Both the position numbers and the translations under genes were made by a program. Source: Spirochaetota bacterium (GTDB lineage: Bacteria > Spirochaetota > UBA4802 > UBA5550). From it: a stretch of 46,683 bases of DNA. Positions 8,522 to 16,956 of this stretch are shown here, piece after piece. The notes beneath the pieces were generated by a model. The model made no database searches. It was not told where the DNA came from and worked only from the letters and a program-made list of their open reading frames with translations. Location of the stretch: assembly GCA_022709405.1 (NCBI GenBank), contig JAKLIV010000011.1, positions 1-46,683 on the forward strand. Direction: 5' to 3'. How positions within the stretch are numbered: the stretch's first letter is position 1; every line of letters begins with the position of its first letter.

Positions 8522-10978
8522 TTATGCGAGGGTCTTGGCGATTTCAACGAGCTTGTAGGCCTCGAAGGTGTCGCCGTCCTTGATGTCGTTGAAATCCTCG
8601 AGACCGAAACCGAACTCCTGTCCCGCCTCGACGCTCGACACGTCGTCCTTGAAGCGTTTGAGCGACTTCAGCTTGCCGTCGAATATGACGACGCTGTCTC
8701 GCACCAGCCTGATCTTGTTGCTGCGCTCGATTTTTCCCGTGAGAAGCACCGAGCCGGCGATGGTCCCGACCTTGGAAACCTTGAAGGTCTGCCTGATTTC
8801 GCCGGTGGCCGTGATCTCCTCCTTGATTTCCGGGGAGAGCATGCCCTCCATCGCGGCCTTGATCTCGTCTGTCGCCTCGAAGATGATGTTGTAGAACTTG
8901 ATCGAGACGTTTTCCTTTTCCGCTATCTCCGAAACCCTTCCCGTCGGCCTCACGTGGAAGCCGATGATCAGCGCGTTCGACGCCGACGCGAGCATGACGT
9001 CGGACTCGTTGATGCCGCCCGTGCTCGAGTGGATGACCTTGACCCTTATCTCGCCGGTCGAAAGCTTCTCCAGGGACTCCTTGAGGGCCTGTGCCGAGCC
9101 GTCGACGTCGGCCTTGACGATAACCCTGACCTCTTGCACCTCTCCCTCGCGGATCATCTCGTTCAGGGATTCGAGCGTGACCTTGCGGACTTTTTTCGCG
9201 GATTCGATGCGCAGGTAATCCAGCCTCTTCTGCGATATCTGCTTGGCGAACTTTTCGGATTCGACCGCTTCGAACGGGTCCCCGGCCGCCGGTACGCCAG
9301 ATATGCCGAGGATCTCGACCGGAGTCGACGGGCCCGCAACGGCAAGCTGCTTGCCGTGGTCGTCGAACATCGCCCGGATTTTCCCGCTGTACACTCCCAC
9401 CACAAACGGGTCGCCCACCCTGAGCGAGCCCTTCTGGACAAGTATCGTGGAGACCGGGCCGCGGCCCGGGTCGAGCTTCGATTCGATGACCGCGCCCTTG
9501 GCCATGATCTTGTTGTTGGCCTTGAGCTCGAGCATCTCCGCCTGGATGAGGATTAGTTCGAGAAGCTCCCCGATGTTCTTCTTCATCTTGGCGCTGATCT
9601 CGGCGTACAGGGTGTGGCCTCCCCACTGCTCTGGGATCAGGTCGTAATTGGTCAGCTCCTGGCGGACGCGCTGTACGTTCGCATCGGCGAGGTCGATCTT
9701 GTTTATGGCCACGATAATGGGAACGCCCGCGTCCTTGGCGTGGTTGATCGCCTCTATGGTCTGGGGCATCACTCCGTCGTTCGCGGCCACAACCAGCACG
9801 ACTATGTCGGTGACTTTGGCGCCCCTGGCCCTCATGGTGGTGAATGCGGCGTGGCCAGGCGTATCCAGGAACGTTATCTTCTTTGAATTGACCGTGACCG
9901 TATAGGCGCCTATATGCTGGGTTATGCCTCCGAATTCGGACGCGGTGACGTCGGTTTCCCTGATCGCATCGAGGAGTTTGGTCTTACCGTGGTCGACATG
10001 TCCCATGACCGTGACCACCGGCGGCCTCGATTCGTAATCCTCGGCCCGGTCCTCCTCGCTCTGCTTGATGACGGTCTCCTCGTAGAGAGAAACGACTTTG
10101 ACCTCGGTATTGTATTCCGCCGCGAGTATCTGCGCAGTCTCGGCGTCTATGACCTGGTTTATCGTGGCCATGACCCCGAGTGTCATGAGCTTGGCTATGA
10201 CTTCGTTCGCCTTGACGTTCAGCTTCTTGGAAAGCTCTCCGACCGAAACGCTCTCGGTAATCGTTATTTCCGTCGGGGTGACAGCCTCTTTTTTGACGAA
10301 TAGAGCATGCTGCCTTTTCTTTATCGCGAATTCCTTTTCCTGGACTTCCTTTTTATACTTACCCTTCTGTTCCTTTTCTTTCGCGCCGCCCTTCTTCCGT
10401 TTCTTCTGGGCCTCGCCCGCCGCAACCGGCGCAGCGCCCTCGGGTTTGGCCGGCAGGCCACTGACCCCGCCTTCCTTTCTGACAGGAGCCCCGCCTTCTC
10501 TTCTCACGAACGGCCTTCCCTGAGCGCCCGGGGAACCCTGAACGCCGGGACCGGGTCTTCTTTGTCCGGGCTGAAATGGAGGCCGCTGACCCGGCCTTTT
10601 ATTGTCGCCGGAGGGTCCGCCCTCTCTTCTGGGCGGCGGGCCTTCCCTTCTCACGGGCGGTTTTGCCTGCTGGGGTTTTTCTTCTGCGGGTATTTCCTTT
10701 TCTTCGGGCTTGCCCGCGGGTTCACCGGTCGTCTTCTCTTTTATCTCCTTGGAAATATGGACTTTTCTCTTAAGCTTTATCTTCTTTCCTTCTTTGCTCT
10801 GTTCGAGCTTCTGGATCTTCCTTTTCTTGATGGCCTCGATTTTCTTTTCAACGAGAAAAATGTCCTTGTCCGACAGGTCGAAGGCGTCTCCTTCACAGGC
10901 GACGCCAAGCTCCCTGCATACTTCCATCATATCATCCATGGTGATATGATTCTTTGTCGCGATGTCAATGGCTTTCAT
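8522..10978 (-). CDS. infB: translation initiation factor IF-2
   Basis: 818 residues. A short IF2N-type segment is followed by a low-complexity region of about 45-220, rich in Lys, Pro, Gly and Arg. A second IF2N-like segment (about 245-300) and the GTPase domain follow. G1 is GHVDHGKT at 326-333, G3 is DTPGH at 372-376 and G4 is NKID at 426-429. Domains II, III and IV complete the protein. It delivers fMet-tRNA to the 30S subunit. G1 is followed by Lys where Ser or Thr is more common (HGKTKLLD). It sits between nusA (44-base gap) and rbfA. Confidence 0.98.
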   Translation of the reverse strand: MKAIDIATKNHITMDDMMEVCRELGVACEGDAFDLSDKDIFLVEKKIEAIKKRKIQKLEQSKEGKKIKLKRKVHISKEIKEKTTGEPAGKPEEKEIPAEEKPQQAKPPVRREGPPPRREGGPSGDNKRPGQRPPFQPGQRRPGPGVQGSPGAQGRPFVRREGGAPVRKEGGVSGLPAKPEGAAPVAAGEAQKKRKKGGAKEKEQKGKYKKEVQEKEFAIKKRQHALFVKKEAVTPTEITITESVSVGELSKKLNVKANEVIAKLMTLGVMATINQVIDAETAQILAAEYNTEVKVVSLYEETVIKQSEEDRAEDYESRPPVVTVMGHVDHGKTKLLDAIRETDVTASEFGGITQHIGAYTVTVNSKKITFLDTPGHAAFTTMRARGAKVTDIVVLVVAANDGVMPQTIEAINHAKDAGVPIIVAINKIDLADANVQRVRQELTNYDLIPEQWGGHTLYAEISAKMKKNIGELLELILIQAEMLELKANNKIMAKGAVIESKLDPGRGPVSTILVQKGSLRVGDPFVVGVYSGKIRAMFDDHGKQLAVAGPSTPVEILGISGVPAAGDPFEAVESEKFAKQISQKRLDYLRIESAKKVRKVTLESLNEMIREGEVQEVRVIVKADVDGSAQALKESLEKLSTGEIRVKVIHSSTGGINESDVMLASASNALIIGFHVRPTGRVSEIAEKENVSIKFYNIIFEATDEIKAAMEGMLSPEIKEEITATGEIRQTFKVSKVGTIAGSVLLTGKIERSNKIRLVRDSVVIFDGKLKSLKRFKDDVSSVEAGQEFGFGLEDFNDIKDGDTFEAYKLVEIAKTLA

Positions 10979-11022
10979 TTAAATTACTCGATTCCTCATA
11001 TATGGATTGGTGAACCCGCTAT

Positions 11023-12402
11023 CTATTCATCTTTTTTTTCCTCGCTCGCGGTATCATCTTTTTCCTCGGACTTGGCCTCTTCGCCTTCGGTTTCATCCTC
11101 GGCTTCTTCCTCTTCCTCATCGAAATCGACGCTCTCGGCGACGATGTCCATGATCTTCTGAGCCGTCTTCTCTCCGATTCCGTCGATCTCGATCAGCTCC
11201 TCGTAGGATTTCTCGACGAGGTCCTCGACCGAGAATATGCCGCCCGCCTCGAGCAGTTTGATAGTCCTCGGATCAAGGCCCGGCAGCTCCTCGAGCGGGG
11301 TCTCGTTCTCGCTCTTGTTCGAGAAAAGCTGCTCCACGATCGAACGCGAATCGCTGGAGGCGAGGAATTCGCGGTACTGCTCCTCGGTCTTGATGTCTAT
11401 CTCGAAACCGCACAGCCTCGTGGCGAGCCGCGCGTTGTGGCCGGATTTGCCGACCGCAAGCCGGTACTGGTCGCCCTCGACCACGGCGATGACGCCGCCG
11501 CTGGGAACCTCGATGATCTCCTTGACCTTGGCGGGGGTCAGCGCGTTTGCGGCCATTATCTTCTTCTCGCTGAAATATTCGACCACGTCGATCTTCTCAC
11601 CCTCGAGCTCGCGCACGATCGACTGAATGCGTATGCCCTTCATCCCGACGCAGGCGCCGACCGAGTCGATGTCGTCGCGCTCGCTGGCCACCGAGACCTT
11701 GGTCCTCAGGCCCGGCTCGCGCACGATGTTGACGATCTTCACCGCGCCGTCGTATATTTCGGGGATTTCCATTTCAAAGAGCTTCTGGATGAACTTGGGA
11801 TGGCTTCTCGAGAGGATGATGTTCGGGCCCTTGGCGTTTTTCTGCACGGACAGGATAAGGGCCTTGATGCGGTCGCCGGTCTTGTAATGCTCGAGAGGAG
11901 ACTGCTCGCGGGCGTAGAGCACTCCCTCAGTGCGCCCCAGGTCGACGTACAGCGCGTCGCGGGACTTCCTCTGTAAATATCCGTTTATGAGCTCGCCTTC
12001 CTTGTCCTTGTACTCGTCGTATATGATGTTCTTTTCGGATTCCTTGATTTTCTGGATGATGACCTGCTTGGCGGTCTGGGCCGCGATCCTTCCAAACGAC
12101 TCGAAGGGGTTCTCCTCGACGTCGATGTCGTCGCCGAGCTTGACGTTCGCATCGATCTTTCTCGCTTCTGCGATGGATATCTCCTCGCCCCTGTCGCGGA
12201 CGGTATTGACCACCATTTTTTTCGATATCACCTTGACCGTGTTCTTGTCCCGGTCGAAATGGACCTTCACGTTGTCGGTGATGCCGTACTGCTTCTTGAA
12301 AGCCGACAGCATGGCGGATTCGACGATTTCCTCGATCTCCTCGCGGGGTATGCCCTTGTCGTTGGCGATCTGGTGTAATGCCTCAAAAAAGTTAGCGCTC
12401 AT
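11023..12402 (-). CDS. nusA: transcription termination/antitermination factor NusA
   Basis: 459 residues. An N-terminal RNA-polymerase-binding domain (about 1-125) is followed by S1 (about 135-200) and two KH domains (about 230-345, including GACVGMKGIRIQSI and GKSGHNARLATRLCG). A single helix-hairpin-helix repeat follows (about 375-430, ELIEIDGIGEKTAQKI), then a strongly acidic Glu/Asp tail. It controls pausing, termination and antitermination. It is second in the operon, 19 bases after rimP. Confidence 0.97.
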   Translation of the reverse strand: MSANFFEALHQIANDKGIPREEIEEIVESAMLSAFKKQYGITDNVKVHFDRDKNTVKVISKKMVVNTVRDRGEEISIAEARKIDANVKLGDDIDVEENPFESFGRIAAQTAKQVIIQKIKESEKNIIYDEYKDKEGELINGYLQRKSRDALYVDLGRTEGVLYAREQSPLEHYKTGDRIKALILSVQKNAKGPNIILSRSHPKFIQKLFEMEIPEIYDGAVKIVNIVREPGLRTKVSVASERDDIDSVGACVGMKGIRIQSIVRELEGEKIDVVEYFSEKKIMAANALTPAKVKEIIEVPSGGVIAVVEGDQYRLAVGKSGHNARLATRLCGFEIDIKTEEQYREFLASSDSRSIVEQLFSNKSENETPLEELPGLDPRTIKLLEAGGIFSVEDLVEKSYEELIEIDGIGEKTAQKIMDIVAESVDFDEEEEEAEDETEGEEAKSEEKDDTASEEKKDE

Positions 12403-12421
12403 ATCAGTTCAACCTTCTACC

Positions 12422-12862
12422 CTAATAATCAAGATTTGCGTTCGCAATTGATTTATATTCTACCGTCACTTCCCTGTCTTCCTCATCAGAAAAAACGGTC
12501 ACCCTGTCATCCCCGACCGAGACCAGCCTGCCTTTGACCGCCCGCCTCTCGCCGTTCACTTCGGCCACGATCTTGACCGGCGAGCCGGTGAACCGCCTGA
12601 ACTCCTCGATTGACCGCAGCTTCCTTTTGATGCCGGGCGATGACACCTCGAGCGAATAATTCGGGAGCGCCTCCATCTCGTCGATCCGCTTGCCCAGATC
12701 CCTGGAAAACCTCTCGCAATCCAGGTGCGAAACGGGCTCCAGCTTGTCGATCTTCACGACGATCCTGGTATTGTCGCCCCTGAGCAGCACCGATGACTCG
12801 TAAATCATCAGCCCCAGGGTTTTTGCTGTCTCTTCGGCCAGTCGGATAATCTCATCCTTCAT
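12422..12862 (-). CDS. rimP: ribosome maturation factor RimP
   Basis: 146 residues, normal family length. The N-terminal domain contains LGLMIYESSVLLRGDNTRIVVKID-type strands, and the family segment YSLEVSSPGIKRKL is at about 76-89. The C-terminal part is an Sm-like domain. It is needed for 30S assembly and is the first gene of the rimP-nusA-infB operon. The upstream gap (12863-13111) contains a minus-strand terminator and two hairpins, so the operon promoter probably lies close to 12870-12930 or read-through is regulated there; I could not identify it. Confidence 0.95.
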   Translation of the reverse strand: MKDEIIRLAEETAKTLGLMIYESSVLLRGDNTRIVVKIDKLEPVSHLDCERFSRDLGKRIDEMEALPNYSLEVSSPGIKRKLRSIEEFRRFTGSPVKIVAEVNGERRAVKGRLVSVGDDRVTVFSDEEDREVTVEYKSIANANLDY

Positions 12863-12928
12863 GAGGCGCTGCCCCCTGGCAACCGTAAAATCCCGCGGAA
12901 TGTGTTCACTGAGGCGGTGTCCCTATCG

Positions 12929-12955
12929 AAAAAAGAGAGTGGCTTCCCACTCTCT
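12929..12955 (-). terminator. rho-independent terminator upstream of rimP
   Basis: On the minus strand AGAGAGTGG, loop GAAG, CCACTCTCT, then a run of T. It would end transcripts coming from brnTA before rimP, or act as a conditional attenuator in the rimP leader. An outer inverted repeat, GTGTCCCT (12917-12924) with AGGGACAC (12980-12987), encloses it, so an alternative fold is possible. Confidence 0.75.
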
Positions 12956-13050
12956 CGTCAAAACCCAGAAACTACAGTCAGGGACACTATTAAACGGCGG
13001 TATAATTAATGCAAGCTTTTTTTGATATAATAAAGAGGGGATATGTTTTC

Positions 13051-13067
13051 GGGGGACGCTGTCCCCC
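13051..13067. repeat. GC-rich hairpin after brnA
   Basis: GGGGGAC, loop GCT, GTCCCCC: a perfect 7-bp stem 45 bases after the brnA stop codon. There is no T-run, so it is more likely an RNA 3'-end stabiliser or a small repeat than a terminator. Confidence 0.55.
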
Positions 13068-13111
13068 GCGCCCCCTGTTGCGACGCAGGATGAGCAAACA
13101 GGCTATATATT

Positions 13112-13393
13112 CTAAACTTTCTTTTCGACAAGTCTTCCGTTGATATATTTATGCAAAAGGCTTGAAATCAATGTCTGGTAGGGTATGCCTTCTTCCATCG
13201 CCTTGCGCTGTATCGTCTCCAGGTCTTTCTGTGAAATACGGATATTGACCCTTTTGTCTTTGCGCGTGGTCGCCTTTGCGTATTCAACGTGTTTTTTTAT
13301 TTCTGATTTAGCATTACGAACCGTTTTTAATTCCCCGCGATCAAAGGCTTCAATCAGTTCGGCCTCTTCACTGTCCAGCTTTATTTTTTTCAT
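13112..13393 (-). CDS. BrnA/CopG-like antitoxin
   Basis: 93 residues. An acidic N-terminal half (DSEEAELIEAFDRGE) is followed by a ribbon-helix-helix DNA-binding region (about 48-85: RVNIRISQKDLETIQRKAME, then YQTLISSLLHKY). The ATG overlaps the stop of the upstream toxin gene by four bases, giving the toxin-first, antitoxin-second order of BrnT/BrnA modules. By family knowledge the protein should bind the toxin with its flexible part and repress the shared promoter with the RHH part. It could instead be named a generic CopG-family antitoxin. Confidence 0.85.
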   Translation of the reverse strand: MKKIKLDSEEAELIEAFDRGELKTVRNAKSEIKKHVEYAKATTRKDKRVNIRISQKDLETIQRKAMEEGIPYQTLISSLLHKYINGRLVEKKV

Positions 13394-13668
13394 TTCTTAC
13401 CTCTCAGGTATTCCCTTGTCGCCTTTCGGCTCGGAATTATGGTCTTTAAAAATATCTCTTCCTCGGTTTCAATAAAAGGTACGAGATATATGTAATCATC
13501 AATATCTATGACATAGATTTTTTGGTTTTTATATTTATCCCTGTTTGGATGTTCAACAATATCAATGACATGGCCCCGTTCTATATAGTACACTATATCT
13601 ATGAATGAAACCCCTCGCTCCTTCGCAAGCGTGTCGTTTTTATCCAGGTTCCAGTTGTAAAACTTCAT
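13390..13668 (-). CDS. BrnT-like toxin (DUF497 family)
   Basis: 92 residues. The N-terminal pattern Y-N-W-(D/N)-x-x-K-(N)...KERGVSFIDI matches the BrnT signature (F-x-W-D-x-x-K-x-x-x-N-x-x-K-H-G-V-S-F). A beta-sheet core with DDYIYLVPFIET follows, and a basic tail ends TREYLRGKK. BrnT toxins are RelE-fold ribonucleases that block translation. The toxin gene comes first and is translationally coupled to brnA. No other gene lies upstream until the terminator at 13751. Confidence 0.85.
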   Translation of the reverse strand: MKFYNWNLDKNDTLAKERGVSFIDIVYYIERGHVIDIVEHPNRDKYKNQKIYVIDIDDYIYLVPFIETEEEIFLKTIIPSRKATREYLRGKK

Positions 13669-13750
13669 AAATACAAATTATGCCAATGTGTGCCTTATGG
13701 CAACATATTTTTTCATCCTTGACAGTGATAACCATCCGGCAAGAATATAA

Positions 13751-13776
13751 AAGGCGGCGGATCGCTCCGCCGCTTT
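13751..13776. terminator. bidirectional hairpin terminator
   Basis: GCGGCGGA (13754-13761), loop TCGC, TCCGCCGC (13766-13773), flanked by AA/TT pairs and followed by T-runs on the plus strand and CTTTT on the minus strand. It lies after the GLUG lipoprotein gene and before brnT, both on the minus strand. Confidence 0.8.
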
Positions 13777-13782
13777 TTCTGT

Positions 13783-13834
13783 GGCACGTAATTTTATCCC
13801 CTCATCCCCCGGCCCTTCTCCCGAGGGAGAAGGG
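13783..13834. repeat. REP-like palindromic repeat
   Basis: An 18-base sequence, GGCACGTAATTTTATCCC (13783-13800), is followed by a palindrome CCCTTCTCCC (13813-13822) / GGGAGAAGGG (13825-13834). The same 18-mer recurs exactly at 23815-23832, next to another palindrome, and a similar C-rich/G-rich palindrome pair occurs at 26246-26327. This points to a dispersed extragenic repeat family. Confidence 0.7.
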
Positions 13835-13848
13835 GGTTAATACACCAA

Positions 13849-15693
13849 TTATTCCGCGGGTTCGTTGTCCAGGAGGTAGGGATACCCGTTGTTCACCCAG
13901 CCGTCGACGGTGTTTGTATCGATGCTCCAGGTGGCATCAAAATCCCATCCATCAGAATCAAACAGCTGCTGATCCATCATATAATCGGTATATGTTGGGA
14001 AAGCACCGCCATTAGAATCGCTCAGGCCGGATGTATCTATGTCATAATAACAGGCAGTCACATCGACAGCAGTAGATCCAACAAATCCGCAACAAGGTGT
14101 CCCGGAACCAGTCACGGCACCGGTTGAATAACAATTTGAAACCGTTCCTGCATTTAAACGTCCTATAAACCCTCCCAGGCTGCCTACGCCGGTTACGCTG
14201 CCCCGTGCATAGCAGTTTGTTATCGATTGGCCGTCACAGTATCCAACAAGCCCGCCTGCATAATCGTTATTGGTCCCCGCGGTTGCTGTTACACTGCCTG
14301 TAGCGTACGAGAGTTCGATCACCGAACCATTGTTCCCCACCAGTCCACCTACATTGGTATCACCGGTAACGGTGCAACTTGAGTGGGAGCCGGTGATACT
14401 CCCGCTATAGAGATATCCCATGAGACCGCCGACGTTCTGATTACCGGTTACGCTCCCTTCAGAATACGAGCCGCTCCCGATCGGTCCGCCGGAATTATAT
14501 CCGACAAGACCGCCGACATTGTCATGCCCGGTCACTGCGCCTGTCGTATGATAGCCGGTTATTTCGCCTTCATTGTTGCCTCCAACAAGTCCGCCTACAT
14601 AATCGCTGTCGTCTGCATGCCCGGTCACGCTCCCCGTGGCATATGAACCGGTAATCTCACCCATATTGAAATATCCCACGAGCCCGCCGAGATTGTTTCC
14701 AGTACCGGTCACCGCACCGGTCGCATGACAGGTGCCGACCGTTCCGGCGCCCAAATTCCCTATGAGACCGCCGATATTTGATTCGCCGGTAACGTTGCCG
14801 GTCGCGTGTGAAGAACTTATGTTGCCGCCATTACCGCCTACAAGGCCGCCTGCACTACCCGGCGAGGAAACCGATCCTGTTGCATAACAATTAGTGATTG
14901 ATCCCGAGATGTGAGCTCCAACCAGTCCGCCCGCATTGTTGTTGGTTGACTCAACGGGTCCGGTGGCATACGAGTCGCTTATCGTTCCAACGGCGTTGCG
15001 TCCAACAAGACCTCCGGCGAAATCATAGGTGGTGGTTACCGCACCGGAAGCATGACAGTTGTCGACCGTTCCACCGTCATTAAATCCTATAAGTCCTCCC
15101 ACACGGTATATACCGTCTACCGAACCGGTTGCTGATGAAACGCTGACCGCGCCTGAATTGTCTCCAACCAGGCCGCCGGTGTCCAGGAATTCACCGGATA
15201 CATTACCGGTCACCGCAACACCGGAAACACAGCCGCTGATCGTACCTTCGCTGGTCCCCACAAGTCCGCCGACATGAGATCGACCGCTCACGGTCCCCTG
15301 CACGGTGAGATCGTTTATTATACCAGGACCGCCGAGATATCCGAACAAACCCTGGTAATCGCCCTCAGGCCGGTTTATTCCAAGGCCGCTGATCACGTGC
15401 CCGTTGCCGTTGAATTCCCCGCTGAACGGTATCGTATTATCGCCCAGGGGAACCCATCCCTCGCCGGTAACGTAATCTGTCCCAGTAAGATCAATATCAG
15501 CCATGAGTATATAGCTCTGTGTTAAATCCCATTCTTCGTATCCGACTACTCCACCACGAACAGCGTTGAGGTCATCAGCGGTATAAATTTTGAATGAATT
15601 GTCTCCTCCGCCGCCCCCGCCGCCGTCATCGCAGGCGGACAGAAACAATACGGTTATAAACAAGAGTGAAATGAAGCTGAAAAACTTTTTCAT
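13849..15693 (-). CDS. GLUG-repeat surface lipoprotein
   Basis: 614 residues from the ATG at 15693, which has GGAGG five bases upstream; a longer reading from 15714 is less likely. The signal peptide ends in the lipobox LSAC, followed by a Gly-rich linker (CDDGGGGGGGDNS). After an N-terminal domain (about 35-115) come many GLUG-type repeats of about 25-30 residues with the core VGGLVG-x-N-x-G-x-I and ATGSVTG-like strands, covering about 115-570. Such repeats form right-handed beta-helices in adhesin-like or surface proteins. Function is not known beyond probable cell-surface anchoring. The repeats also show as imperfect direct repeats in the DNA and could recombine. Confidence 0.88.
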   Translation of the reverse strand: MKKFFSFISLLFITVLFLSACDDGGGGGGGDNSFKIYTADDLNAVRGGVVGYEEWDLTQSYILMADIDLTGTDYVTGEGWVPLGDNTIPFSGEFNGNGHVISGLGINRPEGDYQGLFGYLGGPGIINDLTVQGTVSGRSHVGGLVGTSEGTISGCVSGVAVTGNVSGEFLDTGGLVGDNSGAVSVSSATGSVDGIYRVGGLIGFNDGGTVDNCHASGAVTTTYDFAGGLVGRNAVGTISDSYATGPVESTNNNAGGLVGAHISGSITNCYATGSVSSPGSAGGLVGGNGGNISSSHATGNVTGESNIGGLIGNLGAGTVGTCHATGAVTGTGNNLGGLVGYFNMGEITGSYATGSVTGHADDSDYVGGLVGGNNEGEITGYHTTGAVTGHDNVGGLVGYNSGGPIGSGSYSEGSVTGNQNVGGLMGYLYSGSITGSHSSCTVTGDTNVGGLVGNNGSVIELSYATGSVTATAGTNNDYAGGLVGYCDGQSITNCYARGSVTGVGSLGGFIGRLNAGTVSNCYSTGAVTGSGTPCCGFVGSTAVDVTACYYDIDTSGLSDSNGGAFPTYTDYMMDQQLFDSDGWDFDATWSIDTNTVDGWVNNGYPYLLDNEPAE

Positions 15694-15806
15694 GAAAACC
15701 TCCAGATGTTGCATGAGCGGCCGTTATCGTTTTACACATGGAAAAAAAGACCGTCAACAAAAATTCACGGTTCGACCGCCATGCGTATCCGGCCGTGACC
15801 GCGGGA

Positions 15807-16232
15807 TTATTCGCCGCATTCCGGTAATAGTTCTTTGATTTTGTTCGCAGTGAAGGGGAAGCCTGAAATTGTTATGCTTGCAGTAATATCGCCGGTGAAC
15901 TCGAACGTGAACTCCCTTTTCGTGTACCCGCTGGTCGAACCCGGCTCGTTCACGATGAGGTCACAGCCGTCGTAGGTATAGGTGATAGGCTTGTCGCATG
16001 ATATGGTCACTTCCTCGCCGACCTCGGATAGATCGTATCCGCCGCCCGCGCCGTCGAAGTAATATCCCTCGCCCTGGCCGGGAATCACTTCATCCACCCA
16101 CCACGACCCGGTGAGCAGATATTCCCTGCCGCCGACACTTTCCCCGCCTCCCGAACCGTCATCGCACGAGATCACGGCCGCGCAGGCGAGCGAGACAATA
16201 AACGCGAGCAGCTTTATCGGAATTTTCTTCAT
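15807..16232 (-). CDS. small lipoprotein with Gly-rich linker
   Basis: 141 residues from the ATG at 16232, chosen because it starts the signal peptide MKKIPIKLLAFIVSLACAAV; the frame extends to 16268. The lipobox Cys is in VISC and is followed by DDGSGGGESVGG, the same style of linker as in the GLUG lipoprotein next door. The mature part is beta-rich with two or three Cys, including CDKPITYTYDGCD, and resembles a lipocalin-like small domain, though I do not recognise a family. It is downstream of no other minus-strand gene and may be its own transcript. Confidence 0.7.
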   Translation of the reverse strand: MKKIPIKLLAFIVSLACAAVISCDDGSGGGESVGGREYLLTGSWWVDEVIPGQGEGYYFDGAGGGYDLSEVGEEVTISCDKPITYTYDGCDLIVNEPGSTSGYTKREFTFEFTGDITASITISGFPFTANKIKELLPECGE

Positions 16233-16386
16233 GCCGGGTACAGTGATAATCCCCTGTCGCCTTGGCAAGGCGGATTCGGGAAATCTTTATGTCTATTTAC
16301 CCCTGGAATGACAATCGAGGCAAGAATTTTTTAACTTGACTATTCATTTCTATACCCTTTATTTTATTGATAAAAGGTAAAACAAG

Positions 16387-16653
16387 ATGCCGACGATATC
16401 GATGTTTTATGGAATCATAATACGAATGTACTTGGGGAAATCCGAACATAACCCGCCGCATTTCCATGCCTATTACCAGGAGCACACTGCCATAATCGAT
16501 ATCAACACCTGTGAAATAAGAGACGGTGGCCTGCCTTCAAAGCAATTAAAACTTGTTCTGGCCTGGGCTGAACTTCATAAAGAAGAGCTACTCGCCGACT
16601 GGGATCTCGCGCTGAGCGGCGAAATCCCTTTCAAAATTGAGCCGCTGAAGTAA
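16387..16653 (+). CDS. DUF4160 domain protein
   Basis: 88 residues. It shows the DUF4160 pattern: MPTIS at the N-terminus, then SEHNPPHFHAYYQEHTA, with the conserved PPHFH-x-x-Y motif, then W-A-x-x-H-x-x-E-L near the C-terminus. The DUF2442 gene starts 13 bases downstream. DUF4160/DUF2442 pairs are widespread and behave like two-gene stress or toxin-antitoxin-type modules in their distribution; biochemical activity is not established to my knowledge. Confidence 0.88.
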   Translation: MPTISMFYGIIIRMYLGKSEHNPPHFHAYYQEHTAIIDINTCEIRDGGLPSKQLKLVLAWAELHKEELLADWDLALSGEIPFKIEPLK

Positions 16654-16666
16654 TTGAGGACGCCTT

Positions 16667-16903
16667 ATGTATGTGGGAGTCAAATCAGTCGATCCTATGA
16701 GAGGATACAAGCTTTTGATCGTCTTTAATAATGGCGAGAAAAAAATATTTGATATGAACCCGTATCTTGAAACAGGCGTTTTTTCAGAATTGAAAAACGA
16801 AAATCTTTTCAACAGCGTGCATGTCAGCTTCGACACCATCGAATGGAGTAATGGCGCCGATATCTGCCCCGAAGTTCTGTATAATGAAAGCGTGAATGCC
16901 TGA
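16667..16903 (+). CDS. DUF2442 domain protein
   Basis: 78 residues, a typical DUF2442 protein: YKLLIVFNNGEKKIFDMNPYL, then VSFDTIEWSNGADICPEVLY with the hallmark ending W-x-x-G-x-D-(I/L)-x-P-E-x-L-Y. It is the second gene of a two-gene unit with DUF4160. The unit is closed by a very strong hairpin at 16910-16948. Confidence 0.9.
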   Translation: MYVGVKSVDPMRGYKLLIVFNNGEKKIFDMNPYLETGVFSELKNENLFNSVHVSFDTIEWSNGADICPEVLYNESVNA

Positions 16904-16909
16904 AAACAC

Positions 16910-16948
16910 ATTCTCCCAGCCGGCCCGATACGGGCCGGCTGGGAGAAT
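16910..16948. terminator. strong shared terminator hairpin
   Basis: A perfect 18-bp stem (16910-16927 with 16931-16948) and a three-base loop ATA, centred between two converging genes. There is no long T-run on either side, but the stability and position argue for a two-way terminator or RNA 3'-end barrier. Confidence 0.85.
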
Positions 16949-16956
16949 TCGGATTT

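Noticed and set aside
8489..9626. Open frames on both strands overlapping infB (355 and 360 codons)
   Set aside because: Both are alternative-frame shadows of infB; no ribosome sites or recognisable motifs.
14100..15450. Regularly spaced repeats that could be taken for a CRISPR array or tandem DNA repeats
   Set aside because: The repeats are imperfect, in frame, and translate into GLUG motifs of one lipoprotein.
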